Source: an uncultured bacterium (GTDB lineage Bacteria; Bdellovibrionota_C; UBA2361; SZUA-149; CALKYB01). From it: a DNA stretch of 14,899 nt. The position numbers were made by a program, and so were the translations under genes. A model generated the notes under the pieces. That model did no database searches, had not been told where the DNA came from, and saw only the letters and a list, made by a program, of their open reading frames with translations. This document shows, in pieces, positions 1-7,788 of this stretch. Numbering within the stretch: position 1 is the first letter of the stretch; the number at the start of each line of letters is the position of its first letter. The stretch is from contig CALIEE010000315.1 in assembly GCA_938022485.1 (NCBI GenBank), positions 1 through 14,899 of the forward strand, read 5' to 3'.

Positions 1-1584
1 CCACAAGCTCCGTTGGTAGTTAATTCCTCCACTGGTGGTTGTCAGCCTCAACCTGAAATTTGTGGTGATGGGATTGACCAAGATTGTAATGGTAGCGACC
101 GTCTTTGCCCTGGGCCTGATAAAGACATGGACGGATTTCCCGCTGGGCAAGACTGTAACGATGCAAACCGTTTTACCTACCCTGGGACCTCGGTGCAATG
201 TAAAGCAGCTTGTGGAACCGGCACTCAAACCTGTAATGCAAATGGTTCTTACTCTACTTGCTCCTGTGAGCCACTTTGCGAAGCTACTGGTAGCGGAAAA
301 TGTTATTATATTTCTAAACTCACCGGATCTGACTCCAACCCGGGATCATTTAACCAACCTTTTAAAACAGCCAGAAATATTACTACTTACTATACCTCCC
401 GCCAAAGGCCTGCCAACTGGGTTAGGCTCCAACCCGGAGATTTTGTGTATTTCATGTCCGGTGTCTACGATGACACCTACGATTACAATGGACTAAAGCG
501 AAACATTTTTTTCCGATTCTACAACGATGGAACCGCAAATAATAGAATTACTCTAAAAGCCTACCCTGGCGCTCACCCAGTTCTGAGTTCTGCTCTTGAA
601 ACTAGTGGCATACACATTCATCAATCTAAAGGCTTTAATATTGAAGGTTTCGAAGTAACCAAGAACTTTGGTTTTGCGGTCAACGTAACCGGCTCTGAAT
701 TTGTCGAGGTTAGGAACAATTGGATTCACAATAACGAAGGAGTAGACAACAACAACCCTGCTGGACTTCAGTTTGCCACATCGAGAAATGTAAGGGGTCA
801 CCATAATATTTTTCATGATAATTACGACCGGGTAGCAGAAGACACAAACGGAGTTGGTACCGGAAACAACAGAAATATAATTTTATTTCGCGGCACCGAT
901 GTCAGAATTGACCATAATGTCATGTTTCACACCCAAGACATTAACCATGATTTTGGCTCAGCCTGTGTCACCTACAAACACAGTGCCGACCTGGAGGGCT
1001 ACGAAACTCAAATTACGGAGATTGACCACAACATTTTATGGAATTGCAAATTCAATGCCATTGGCTCTGGCTCACACAGAAGTCGCATTCACCACAATCT
1101 AATATTGAATAGCGCTGCAATTGAGCTTGGTGACTTTGGTGGTCCCACCCATCTAAGAGATAATATTGTAGAGTATAACACTCTAGTTAACACTCCAGGG
1201 CTTACCTACACCCCAACTGAAAGATGGAGCTCGCTCGGTAAATTGACCTATCGAAACAACATTGTCGTCAATCCTCACTCTGGAACAAACAACTTTGGCA
1301 TCATAAACGTGGGCACTTATCTAAGCGATAGCCTCTTTCACCGAACTCATCCTGCTAATTTATCTTTTAGCAACAACTGCTACTACAACCCTTCACAAAC
1401 TGCGAGGTTCAACTTATTTTCCAGTAGCACGAGTGGTGGCCCAACAGGTGGACTATACAGTTTAAGCCAATGGCAAGGGCTTGGCCACGATGCCGGATCT
1501 CTCGTTACAAATCCCCAGCTTTCGGGCGACTTTGTTCCTGGGAACAGTGCTTGCAGAAACAAAGGCCATCTCGCCGGCTGGTAG
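1..1584 (+). CDS. Secreted MopE-motif and parallel beta-helix protein (5' end cut by window)
   Basis: The frame is open from the first base, so the gene starts upstream. A TTG at 13 opens the same frame but has no ribosome site and would cut into the protein. The N-terminal visible part (nt 40-285) is rich in Cys and Asp. It carries PEICGDGIDQDCNG, then a D-x-D-x-D-G...DCND...PG stretch, the pattern of the MopE-type 'putative metal-binding motif' found in surface proteins of Myxococcota and relatives. From nt 298 it changes to YYISKLTGSDSNPG, a common opening of DUF1565-like right-handed beta-helix proteins. Many Asn/Ile/His-rich turns follow (NNWIHNN, HHNIFHDN, DHNVMFH, DHNILWN, HHNLILN), typical of PbH1 coils as in polysaccharide lyases and surface adhesins. 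No catalytic residues can be assigned. An extracellular or cell-surface location, with carbohydrate binding or cleavage, is inferred. It stops 52 bases before tRNA-His, which is on the other strand. Confidence 0.8.
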   Translation, partial: PQAPLVVNSSTGGCQPQPEICGDGIDQDCNGSDRLCPGPDKDMDGFPAGQDCNDANRFTYPGTSVQCKAACGTGTQTCNANGSYSTCSCEPLCEATGSGKCYYISKLTGSDSNPGSFNQPFKTARNITTYYTSRQRPANWVRLQPGDFVYFMSGVYDDTYDYNGLKRNIFFRFYNDGTANNRITLKAYPGAHPVLSSALETSGIHIHQSKGFNIEGFEVTKNFGFAVNVTGSEFVEVRNNWIHNNEGVDNNNPAGLQFATSRNVRGHHNIFHDNYDRVAEDTNGVGTGNNRNIILFRGTDVRIDHNVMFHTQDINHDFGSACVTYKHSADLEGYETQITEIDHNILWNCKFNAIGSGSHRSRIHHNLILNSAAIELGDFGGPTHLRDNIVEYNTLVNTPGLTYTPTERWSSLGKLTYRNNIVVNPHSGTNNFGIINVGTYLSDSLFHRTHPANLSFSNNCYYNPSQTARFNLFSSSTSGGPTGGLYSLSQWQGLGHDAGSLVTNPQLSGDFVPGNSACRNKGHLAGW

Positions 1585-1636
1585 CCCGCTTTAGTTGCTA
1601 AAAGTTATACAGAACTTCTGAAGGGTAAGGAAAAAC

Positions 1637-1713
1637 TGGGGTGGCCGATGGGACTTGAACCCACGACAACCGGAACCACAATCCGGAGCTCTACCAACTG
1701 AGCTACGACCACC
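1637..1713 (-). tRNA. tRNA-His (GUG)
   Basis: Read on the minus strand, this folds as a full cloverleaf. The acceptor pairs GGTGGTCG with CGGCCACC, including the extra G-1 opposite C73 that marks tRNA-His. The D arm is AGCTCAGTTGGTAGAGC, the anticodon stem CCGGA/TCCGG with loop TTGTGGT (anticodon GTG at 1677-1679), and the T arm GTGGGTTCAAGTCCCAT. The 3' CCA is encoded (1637-1639). It closely matches the well-known E. coli tRNA-His layout. A short T run (1631-1635) follows directly on the minus strand. A perfect TGAGAG/CTCTCA hairpin (1715-1728) lies just 5' of the mature tRNA. Confidence 0.96.
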
Positions 1714-1735
1714 ATGAGAGTTCTCTCAGGGCCGC

Positions 1736-1764
1736 TGTATAGCGTAGAATTCCACTCTGGGCAA
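1736..1764 (-). promoter_or_regulatory. Candidate sigma70 promoter of tRNA-His
   Basis: On the minus strand there is TTGCCC (1759-1764), exactly 17 bases, then TATACA (1736-1741). Each box matches the consensus at 4 of 6 positions. The bases after the -10 box are GCGGCCC, a GC-rich discriminator of the kind seen in growth-rate-controlled stable RNA promoters. Transcription would start near 1729, about 15 bases before the mature tRNA. dprA ends upstream at 1801, so read-through from dprA is also possible. Confidence 0.5.
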
Positions 1765-1800
1765 AGCCTTAGTTAAGAATGCTGTTTTGCTCTCAAGGAA

Positions 1801-2919
1801 CTACAAGGCCGCTGCTTTGGTTCCTGGCGCATAAAAATCGCCGGGTTCCTGAACCAACCACCCTGCCACTTCTAACTCTCCTATTTCCCTATAGCAACGT
1901 TCAATATCTTCGCTAAAGCTTGAAACTATTTGATCAAAATGAACGCACCCACTCTCCGCCACAAAATTTACTATCCTCCGTTTAAAGTTTGAAAGCTCCG
2001 GCTCAATTTCAGATTTAGACCGCAAAGGTTCCAGCCTTAAAATCTCTAAAATATCGTTGCCCGAACGAACTAGAGTGGCACCATTTCTTGCAAGCTCTAG
2101 GGTTCCAGCAGCAAGCTTTTCATTAACCCTTCCCGGAAAGACTGCAACCTCCCTACCCTGATCAGCTGCTAGGTTAGCAGTAATCATAGATCCACTTCTC
2201 AAATCAGCCTGAACAACTACTACTAAATCAGCAAGGCCACTGATAATTCGATTTCTCTCAGGAAAATGATGCTTTCTCGGAGCTTCAAATAATCCGTATT
2301 CTGAAATTAAAGCACCACCTTCTGCGACAAGCTGGTCTGCAATCTCCTGATTTTCCCGAGGGTAAATCCTAAGCACTCCACTCCCTAAACAAGCTATTCC
2401 AGGGCCGGTTAATCTATCAATTGGAGAAGTAAGATCGCTAAGTGCGCCCCGATGCGCAGCACTATCAATTCCACGCGCTAGTCCACTGACTACTTGAACT
2501 CCACTTTTCCTTAATTCTCGCGCCAGACCACTACTTAAACATTTTCCAAAATTATCAGCTTGCCTAGTTCCTACAATAGCGACAACTGCACGGTGATTTC
2601 CCAAACTTGACTCGGCTAACTTTCCTTTGACAAATAACTGCAGCGGGGCATCATCAATATTTTTAAGCCTAGAAGGAAAACGAGAAGAAAGGCAGTTAAC
2701 AATACTCACTCCATGTCTCTCTAATAATGCAATTTCAGCCCCAGCTTTCTCAGTTGACCTTTTAGTGACTGCCAACCGCTGAATATCCCAGCCACTTTCA
2801 ATATGATTTCTAACCCTGCTCCTAGAAGTTCGACTGAAACCATTCTCAATGAACCAGGCCCTTAGACTCTGATTAAAAGAGTCACTTTCTCCGAAATTTG
2901 AATCTTTTGGCTCATCCAT
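1801..2919 (-). CDS. dprA: DNA-processing protein DprA/Smf
   Basis: DprA binds incoming single-stranded DNA and loads RecA during natural transformation; it acts in the cytoplasm. The Rossmann-like core is complete: VAIVGTR (113-119), SGLARGID (145-152), LGSGVLRIYPREN (178-190), FPERNRIISGL (219-229), SGSMITA (242-248) and GREVAVFPG (255-263). Residues about 310-368 look like the C-terminal winged helix common in the family. At 372 residues it has the usual length. The N-terminal 100 residues are less conserved, with a possible helix-hairpin-helix or SAM-like region. The ATG start has only a weak ribosome site (TTAGG). The gene is alone on the minus strand, followed by tRNA-His; no other competence gene is in the window. 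DprA is widespread, so by itself it does not prove transformability. Confidence 0.95.
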   Translation of the reverse strand: MDEPKDSNFGESDSFNQSLRAWFIENGFSRTSRSRVRNHIESGWDIQRLAVTKRSTEKAGAEIALLERHGVSIVNCLSSRFPSRLKNIDDAPLQLFVKGKLAESSLGNHRAVVAIVGTRQADNFGKCLSSGLARELRKSGVQVVSGLARGIDSAAHRGALSDLTSPIDRLTGPGIACLGSGVLRIYPRENQEIADQLVAEGGALISEYGLFEAPRKHHFPERNRIISGLADLVVVVQADLRSGSMITANLAADQGREVAVFPGRVNEKLAAGTLELARNGATLVRSGNDILEILRLEPLRSKSEIEPELSNFKRRIVNFVAESGCVHFDQIVSSFSEDIERCYREIGELEVAGWLVQEPGDFYAPGTKAAAL

Positions 2920-3031
2920 AGCCTAAGCACTTAATATTACTTTAGTTTTTCCAAGCTACCTTTAGAATTTCCTGCATCCCTCTTCGCTAAAAAGGACTCT
3001 AAACAGTATCGCTACTGACCCTTAAGATTTT

Positions 3032-3086
3032 CTAGATCAAGAGAAAAAAGGCTAAAAAAATATAGTTAAGAGATTTTTTGATCTAG
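3032..3086. repeat. 9-bp inverted repeat between dprA and the 3130 gene
   Basis: CTAGATCAA at 3032-3040 is matched perfectly by TTGATCTAG at 3078-3086, with 37 AT-rich bases between, including two A runs (3044-3049, 3054-3060) and a T run (3074-3079). It lies 44-98 bases upstream of the 3130 start and 113 or more upstream of dprA. It could be a split operator, or a stem-loop in the leader of the plus-strand gene if transcription begins before it. I found no convincing promoter on either strand in 2920-3129. Confidence 0.5.
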
Positions 3087-3129
3087 CCGAAAAGAGAACT
3101 GTAACTAACTAGAATGGTTTGACTCGAAA

Positions 3130-5556
3130 ATGAGTAAATTTACTTTAATACTACACGATGCCCAAGACCCCTCTGAACAAGGACGCCAAGCCCTTAAGAA
3201 TCAGTTGCATTCTAAACTCAACTTACCAGTTGAAGCCTTGGAAGAAATGTTTGCAACTCTTCCAGTTATAATCAAACAAGACCTGAATCAGGACCAGGCC
3301 AACAGCTACCTTGATGTTTTTCAAAAACTTGGAGCCATGGTTGAGCTACTTCCGGACCCTGAAGAATTAAACAGACTCGCATTTGAAGAAAGCACCCAAC
3401 AGCAACAACAACCTGAAGAACTAGCTACTGAAAATTTTCAAACTCAAGAAATTCAAGCCTCATCAGCTGAGAACTTTCAAGAAATTTCTGCTGAATCCAA
3501 CCCCGATGACGATTGGGATACTCTAAATCAAGCTTTAGAATTAGGCTTAGAAGCTGAGCCAGAGGCAGTAACACCTAGGACGGAAGTTGCTGGTTCAAGT
3601 TCAGAATCAAATGAAAGTATTGTAAACCCCCAATTTGCGGTGGATGTAGCCACTCAACGACTAACTTCTAGCCTAGAAGATCAGCAAGATTTACTAATAT
3701 CTCCTGAAACCAATGACCACCTAGCTACTGACACGATCGATCTTAACCAATCTCTTGAGTTGGAAACCCATGAAGAAGCGCCTGTATCACAGGAGGTTAA
3801 TGACCATTTAGCCGCTGACCTAAATCAGTCGCTTGGGCTGGAAACTAAGCAAGAAGTTCAAAGTTTAGATGCTGAGAATAATAGCCTGCTTTCAAATGAA
3901 AATCTTCTAAATGATGAAATAGCTGCGTCTGATCAAGACACTCTGGATCACCTGACTGCTGAACTAGAGGCAGAACTGGGACAACTGGAAGGTTTGGACT
4001 TCGCTGGTAACGAAGCCGCTGATAGCAGCCCGGTAGACTCTACTCTACCCGGCAATGACCTATCTTTAAGCAAGCCAGAAGAACAAGCAGTCCAGCCTAG
4101 ACAGGAAAAACCTGTTGAGCAGAACTCTCTTCAAACAAATAGTATTGAAACTGCTCCAGCTAATCCTATTCAAGCCGATACTATTCAAACTGAGCCAGCT
4201 ATAGAAACGGTCCAAGCCACAACTGAAGAGTCTCCTAAGGACGACCATTTATTCGACCTTTCTTCACTTTCTTTTGAAGACGATGAAGAGGAACAGGCTC
4301 CTGATTCTGTTCAAACAGCGACCCCAGAAGTCCCTGAACCAGCTGTGACAGAGCTTGCTGCCGATCAAGATACTCAAGACTTAATGGGAGAGCTAGAGCA
4401 ACAGCTTATGGCTTTCAGCCCTGAGTCAACAGAGGATACTAGCTTAACTCAAAACAAGACGCCGGAAGCGACTCCAGCCTCTTCCAAAACTCCAGATCCA
4501 ATACCATCTGAGGTTGAGCAAACTCAGAACTTAGTTCCTCAAAGTGAATTTCCATCTCAGGCCCTACACGCTTTAGCTCAGGAAGAAGCAGTGGCTGAAC
4601 AGTCCACTAATCCTGCCACTGCCGCAGCAACAAGCGCAGAGGCAATAAATCAAGATCCAGACAAGAAAACTAGCTCAGCCTTTAGAAGGCCAACTGCACA
4701 AGAATATTTAAATGACGGATCTAGCCAAATTGAGCCTGTTGAAGTCATTTCTACTTCAACAGGTGTTGGTAAAAGTGTGGTAGCCGCTGGTTTAGGCGCT
4801 CTACTACTACTTGGTGGAGCCGGATTTTATTTCCTCAAACCTGCGGCACCTGAGCCTGCAATTCAACTCAATAAAAGAAGTGTGGAGCTTCTCCTTGAGA
4901 ACCAGCGACAAATTATCTCCAAAGGCAAGAAGGGAAAGAAAAAAGGTGGCGCGGCATTTCAAGAAGAAGTTGAGATCGCTAAGCCAGTAGTGCTTGCTGG
5001 CTGGAAAGTTGAACAAAAGGTAGGATCTCTAAATCTGCTAATAAAAATAAAGGCCGATGAAAAAACCGGTCGTATCGTTAAAATGGAAACTCTGGTCAAA
5101 CAGGAGCCTTCTAGAAAACTAACCAAAAAGGAATTGGTGAACGGTGTTCAACGAGAGGCTTGGATCAGAAGATTTGAAACTTCATTAGAAAGGCCCAAGA
5201 AAAAGCCGAAAGACATTGAACCTTCTACAATAGCAACCAAGGGCTACGCCTACCTCGAGGATGGCAAAGGTACTGGTCGTTCAGACGTAACTTTCTCGCT
5301 TAAACCTCAATTTGATAAAGACACTGAGGCTCTGACAGGAACTTGGGAGCTTAAATCTGCTAATTCAGAAGAGTATGACCAAGGTAGTGTTAAAAGACTT
5401 GGCAACGACTTCGAACTTTTCTTCAAGGGAGAGTTTGTAGCAGAAAAAACCACTGTGACAGGTTCACGAAAATCGACTCCTACACCGAGAGAAGACCCCA
5501 AGTCGGCTACTTCTAAGAATCTGCCTCCAAAGGTGAAAGACATCTCCAATCAGTAG
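3130..5556 (+). CDS. Single-span membrane protein: L7/L12-like N-terminus, acidic linker, basic C-terminus
   Basis: I cannot name this 808-residue protein. Residues 1-76 have the hydrophobic pattern of the ribosomal L7/L12 C-terminal or ClpS-like fold: FTLIL, a helix ending in LNLPVEALEEMFATLP, then ANSYLDVFQKLGAMVELLP. Residues about 85-535 are acidic, rich in Gln/Glu/Ser/Thr, and look disordered. Short helix-like segments recur there at about 126-143, 193-215, 222-243, 270-291 and 414-430. One membrane segment (about 549-569) follows. After a basic patch (KGKKGKKKGG, about 595-604) comes a Cys-free, beta-like domain to about 775 and a polar tail. I see no cysteine in the whole protein. There is no signal peptide, so the N-terminus should be cytoplasmic and the C-terminus periplasmic (inference). 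The C-terminal domain faintly recalls TonB/AgmX C-termini, which is not enough for a call. The ATG at 3130 lacks a clear ribosome site. Confidence 0.85.
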   Translation: MSKFTLILHDAQDPSEQGRQALKNQLHSKLNLPVEALEEMFATLPVIIKQDLNQDQANSYLDVFQKLGAMVELLPDPEELNRLAFEESTQQQQQPEELATENFQTQEIQASSAENFQEISAESNPDDDWDTLNQALELGLEAEPEAVTPRTEVAGSSSESNESIVNPQFAVDVATQRLTSSLEDQQDLLISPETNDHLATDTIDLNQSLELETHEEAPVSQEVNDHLAADLNQSLGLETKQEVQSLDAENNSLLSNENLLNDEIAASDQDTLDHLTAELEAELGQLEGLDFAGNEAADSSPVDSTLPGNDLSLSKPEEQAVQPRQEKPVEQNSLQTNSIETAPANPIQADTIQTEPAIETVQATTEESPKDDHLFDLSSLSFEDDEEEQAPDSVQTATPEVPEPAVTELAADQDTQDLMGELEQQLMAFSPESTEDTSLTQNKTPEATPASSKTPDPIPSEVEQTQNLVPQSEFPSQALHALAQEEAVAEQSTNPATAAATSAEAINQDPDKKTSSAFRRPTAQEYLNDGSSQIEPVEVISTSTGVGKSVVAAGLGALLLLGGAGFYFLKPAAPEPAIQLNKRSVELLLENQRQIISKGKKGKKKGGAAFQEEVEIAKPVVLAGWKVEQKVGSLNLLIKIKADEKTGRIVKMETLVKQEPSRKLTKKELVNGVQREAWIRRFETSLERPKKKPKDIEPSTIATKGYAYLEDGKGTGRSDVTFSLKPQFDKDTEALTGTWELKSANSEEYDQGSVKRLGNDFELFFKGEFVAEKTTVTGSRKSTPTPREDPKSATSKNLPPKVKDISNQ

Positions 5557-5573
5557 TTAAAGGCACCATTCAT

Positions 5574-5602
5574 TTGTCTAATGGAAAGAAGCGGGCTATG
5601 CT
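5574..5602 (+). promoter_or_regulatory. Candidate promoter of pyk
   Basis: TTGTCT (5574-5579), a 17-base spacer, then TATGCT (5597-5602); each box matches the consensus at 4 of 6. Transcription would start near 5609, leaving about 30 bases of leader before the pyk ATG. Co-transcription from the 3130 gene, which ends 82 bases before pyk, remains possible because no real terminator separates them. Confidence 0.38.
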
Positions 5603-5638
5603 CCCTTCGTCTTTTAATTCCAACTCATACACTAAGCG

Positions 5639-7087
5639 ATGACTCGAAAATATCCCGAGAGAAGAACCAAAATAGTAGCGACACTCGGCCCCGCTTCCTG
5701 TGACCGTGATACCGTAAAAGATTTAATTCTTGCCGGAATGAATGTGGCCAGACTGAATTTTTCTCATGGCGATCACAAAACACACACAGAGACCCTGAAG
5801 ACCGTTAGAAGTGTCGCTAAAGAACTAAATGTAATTATAGCAGTATTTCAAGACCTGTGTGGACCAAAGGTTAGAATCACTCCGATAAAAGACGGAGAGG
5901 TCAGACTTTCAGACGATGCAACGATAAGACTTGCACATGGCACTGGTGGAGAAACTGGGGACGAAAATACCTTATATGTTGAGGCCTTTGATCCTGTGAA
6001 GGTCGTGAAGACCGGCGAACGAGCTCTTTTGGCAGATGGGAGAATTGTCCTACTAGCTGAAAAAGTCGAAGAAAGCGGTGTAGTCTGCAAGATTGTTGCT
6101 GGTGGATTACTTCGCTCTCGCTCAGGAATTGCCGTTCCGGAGTCCAAGTTAGATTTGGATCCTTTAACAGAGAAAGACCTTAAAGATCTCAAGTGGGCTA
6201 TCGAAAATGATGTTGACTACATTGCCCTTTCTTTTGTTCAGTCCGCTGCTGATGTTCAAAAACTCAAAGGCTTAATTCAAGAAGCAGGAAAAGACATCCC
6301 TGTAATTTCAAAGATTGAACGAGCAGGCAGTCTTGACTGCATTAATGAGATTGCTCAATCTACAGATGCAATGATGGTCGCTAGAGGTGACTTAGGACTA
6401 GAGCTCCCACTTGAAAGAGTTCCTGGCGCACAGTCACTAGTTATCGACACTGCTAACTTCTTGGGCACTCCCGTAATTACGGCAACGCAACTTTTACAGT
6501 CAATGGTTACAGAAGTTAGACCTACAAGGGCAGAAGTTAGCGATGTCTGTACAGCAGTCATGGACGGCACAGATGCTGTGATGCTCTCCGAAGAAACTGC
6601 AGTAGGAAAACATCCGGCTAAAACGGTAGAGGTCTTGTCAAGAATCCTAGTAGAAGCTGAGCAAAGAATGTTTTTGCTTGACAAACCTCAGCCGTACAAA
6701 AGTTCAGACCGAAACGCCGTTCCAGACGCGATATGCTACGCGGCCTGCGGAGCAGCAGATAAAATTAATTGCCAAGCAATCATTGCTGGAACTCAATCTG
6801 GTAGCACAGCTAGACTACTTTCTAAATATCGCCCTAAACAGCCCCTAGTTGGAGCTACGAACATGAAGCATGTCCTAGCAAGAATGGCTCTTTTTTGGGG
6901 TGTAGAGCCCGTCTTTGTTCCTTTAGATAGCAGCTCGTCAGAGGAAGAAATCAGCGCGGCCCTAGAGACCCTGAGAGATCAGTATGGTTACAAGCCTGGC
7001 TCAAGGGTCGTAGTTACAGCTGGAAGAACTGCGAGAAAAACTGGGACGACTTCGATAATGGAAGTTCGTGAAATACCCAGGGGATAA
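5639..7087 (+). CDS. pyk: Pyruvate kinase
   Basis: Catalyses phosphoenolpyruvate + ADP to pyruvate + ATP, the last step of glycolysis, in the cytoplasm; usually a homotetramer. All parts are present in 482 residues: TKIVATLGPAS (10-20), RLNFSHGDH (38-46), the B-domain lid (about 81-170), ISKIER with catalytic Lys225, MVARGDLGLELP (246-257), TATQLLQSM (281-289), PTRAEVSD (295-302) and the C-terminal regulatory domain ending VVVTAGR. The active-site loop QDLCGPKVRI (71-80) has Lys77 where K+-dependent enzymes have Glu; in the family that Lys goes with K+-independent activity. The stretch after KIE is R-A-G-S-L rather than the common N-x-E-G-V, a small departure from the signature. The ATG start has no strong ribosome site. 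It converges on the minus-strand regulator, whose stop lies 35 bases away. Confidence 0.97.
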   Translation: MTRKYPERRTKIVATLGPASCDRDTVKDLILAGMNVARLNFSHGDHKTHTETLKTVRSVAKELNVIIAVFQDLCGPKVRITPIKDGEVRLSDDATIRLAHGTGGETGDENTLYVEAFDPVKVVKTGERALLADGRIVLLAEKVEESGVVCKIVAGGLLRSRSGIAVPESKLDLDPLTEKDLKDLKWAIENDVDYIALSFVQSAADVQKLKGLIQEAGKDIPVISKIERAGSLDCINEIAQSTDAMMVARGDLGLELPLERVPGAQSLVIDTANFLGTPVITATQLLQSMVTEVRPTRAEVSDVCTAVMDGTDAVMLSEETAVGKHPAKTVEVLSRILVEAEQRMFLLDKPQPYKSSDRNAVPDAICYAACGAADKINCQAIIAGTQSGSTARLLSKYRPKQPLVGATNMKHVLARMALFWGVEPVFVPLDSSSSEEEISAALETLRDQYGYKPGSRVVVTAGRTARKTGTTSIMEVREIPRG

Positions 7088-7122
7088 CAACCCAGAGAAA
7101 AATCAACTACTAAGCGAGAGCT

Positions 7123-7707
7123 TCAGGCAGCTGCAAACTTCGGCTTGCTCTCCATTAAAGCTTGGGCAGCAGTGACTTGAAGTTGCTCAGCCAAAAGCCC
7201 GATATCTAAAGACCAAAACATTTGCTGAAGGCCTGAGTTGCTAGCCGAGAGTAGAGAGTCAAGGGCTCCGGTACCAAACCTTTCTGCTCCTGGCACAATT
7301 AGGTCGATCTTACTACCATGCCCTGAAAGCCTACATCCGCTACCAATTGAAAATACCTTTGCCGCAGCGTTATGAACAAGTTCTGGTAACTCAGGGACGT
7401 TCTTGAAAGGGATTCCCTCTTCTTTAAGAGCCAAGACGGTTGCTATCGGCAACAAGTCCTCTAGCCTATAGCAGCGCCTTCCCCTCCTGAAACTTTTACC
7501 AGAAGGCCTAGCAATTCCAACTTGGATAAAAAAAGTAAACTGAGACAAAACTAACTTTCGGTGCGGAAACAACTTTTGCATAACAACCCGAACTTCACTG
7601 GCACTAAACTCAACTTCGTCTCTAAGATAGAGCCTAGCCTGAGACTTATCAGGAATGCGGCCTAGTAAACTCTGCTTCTCTCCTAGCTCACCGTCTAAAT
7701 TATCCAA
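7123..7707 (-). CDS. MerR-like winged-helix DNA-binding protein
   Basis: A 194-residue protein. Residues about 34-111 follow the MerR winged helix: FSASEV for helix 1, then VLSQFTFFIQVGIARPSG, where MerR has the 'RYYE..GLL.P.R' recognition and wing region, RRCYRLEDLLPIATVLALKEEGIPF for the 'YR.Y...D...L..I..L...G' helices, and NVPELPELV. The remaining 80 residues match nothing I know, and there is no metal-binding Cys pattern or long dimerisation coil. The start is TTG at 7707, chosen because GGGAGG (7712-7717) sits 4 bases upstream; the next Met (residue 43) would delete helix 1. It is divergent from a second HTH protein at 7939 and may control the shared region. Effector and targets are unknown. 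Confidence 0.8.
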   Translation of the reverse strand: MDNLDGELGEKQSLLGRIPDKSQARLYLRDEVEFSASEVRVVMQKLFPHRKLVLSQFTFFIQVGIARPSGKSFRRGRRCYRLEDLLPIATVLALKEEGIPFKNVPELPELVHNAAAKVFSIGSGCRLSGHGSKIDLIVPGAERFGTGALDSLLSASNSGLQQMFWSLDIGLLAEQLQVTAAQALMESKPKFAAA

Positions 7708-7711
7708 ATTG

Positions 7712-7717
7712 CCTCCC
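7712..7717 (-). promoter_or_regulatory. Ribosome binding site fixing the TTG start at 7707
   Basis: GGGAGG on the minus strand, 4 bases before TTG. No ATG or GTG is in a comparable position, so this site decides the start. Confidence 0.65.
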
Positions 7718-7788
7718 TCGAAATATTTGAAATCTCAACGTTAAGAGACTTGATACCCCTCAAATCGTTAACTAGCCCTCGTATCGTT

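Noticed and set aside
1610..1620. CAGAACTTCTG palindrome after the beta-helix gene
   Set aside because: Loop of one base and no T run; too short to claim as terminator or operator.
3130..3360. Ribosomal protein L7/L12 gene (rplL)
   Set aside because: Only the fold pattern is similar; the L7/L12 N-terminal dimerisation domain is absent and the frame continues for 700 more residues.
4066..4248. Antisense frame inside the acidic linker of the 3130 protein
   Set aside because: A Ser/Leu/Arg-rich shadow of Gln/Glu/Thr codons; no start signal.
5588..5612. Terminator between the 3130 gene and pyk
   Set aside because: The GAA..GGG/CCC..TTC stem is short and bulged, and the T run is weak; it overlaps a better candidate promoter.
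3120..5651. Shared 12-mer TGACTCGAAAAT at the starts of the 3130 gene and pyk (3120-3131 and 5640-5651)
   Set aside because: It sits in different positions relative to the start codons, and several 12-mer repeats are expected by chance in a window of this size.
5848..6684. Antisense open frames of 109-114 codons inside pyk (5848-6192 and 6355-6684, minus strand)
   Set aside because: They lie wholly inside a gene with full conserved motifs, have no ribosome site and read as compositional shadows (Ser/Thr/Pro-rich, no recognisable domain).
7088..7122. Terminator between the converging pyk and MerR-like genes
   Set aside because: Only a 4-bp stem (AAGC/GCTT) with a broken T run.
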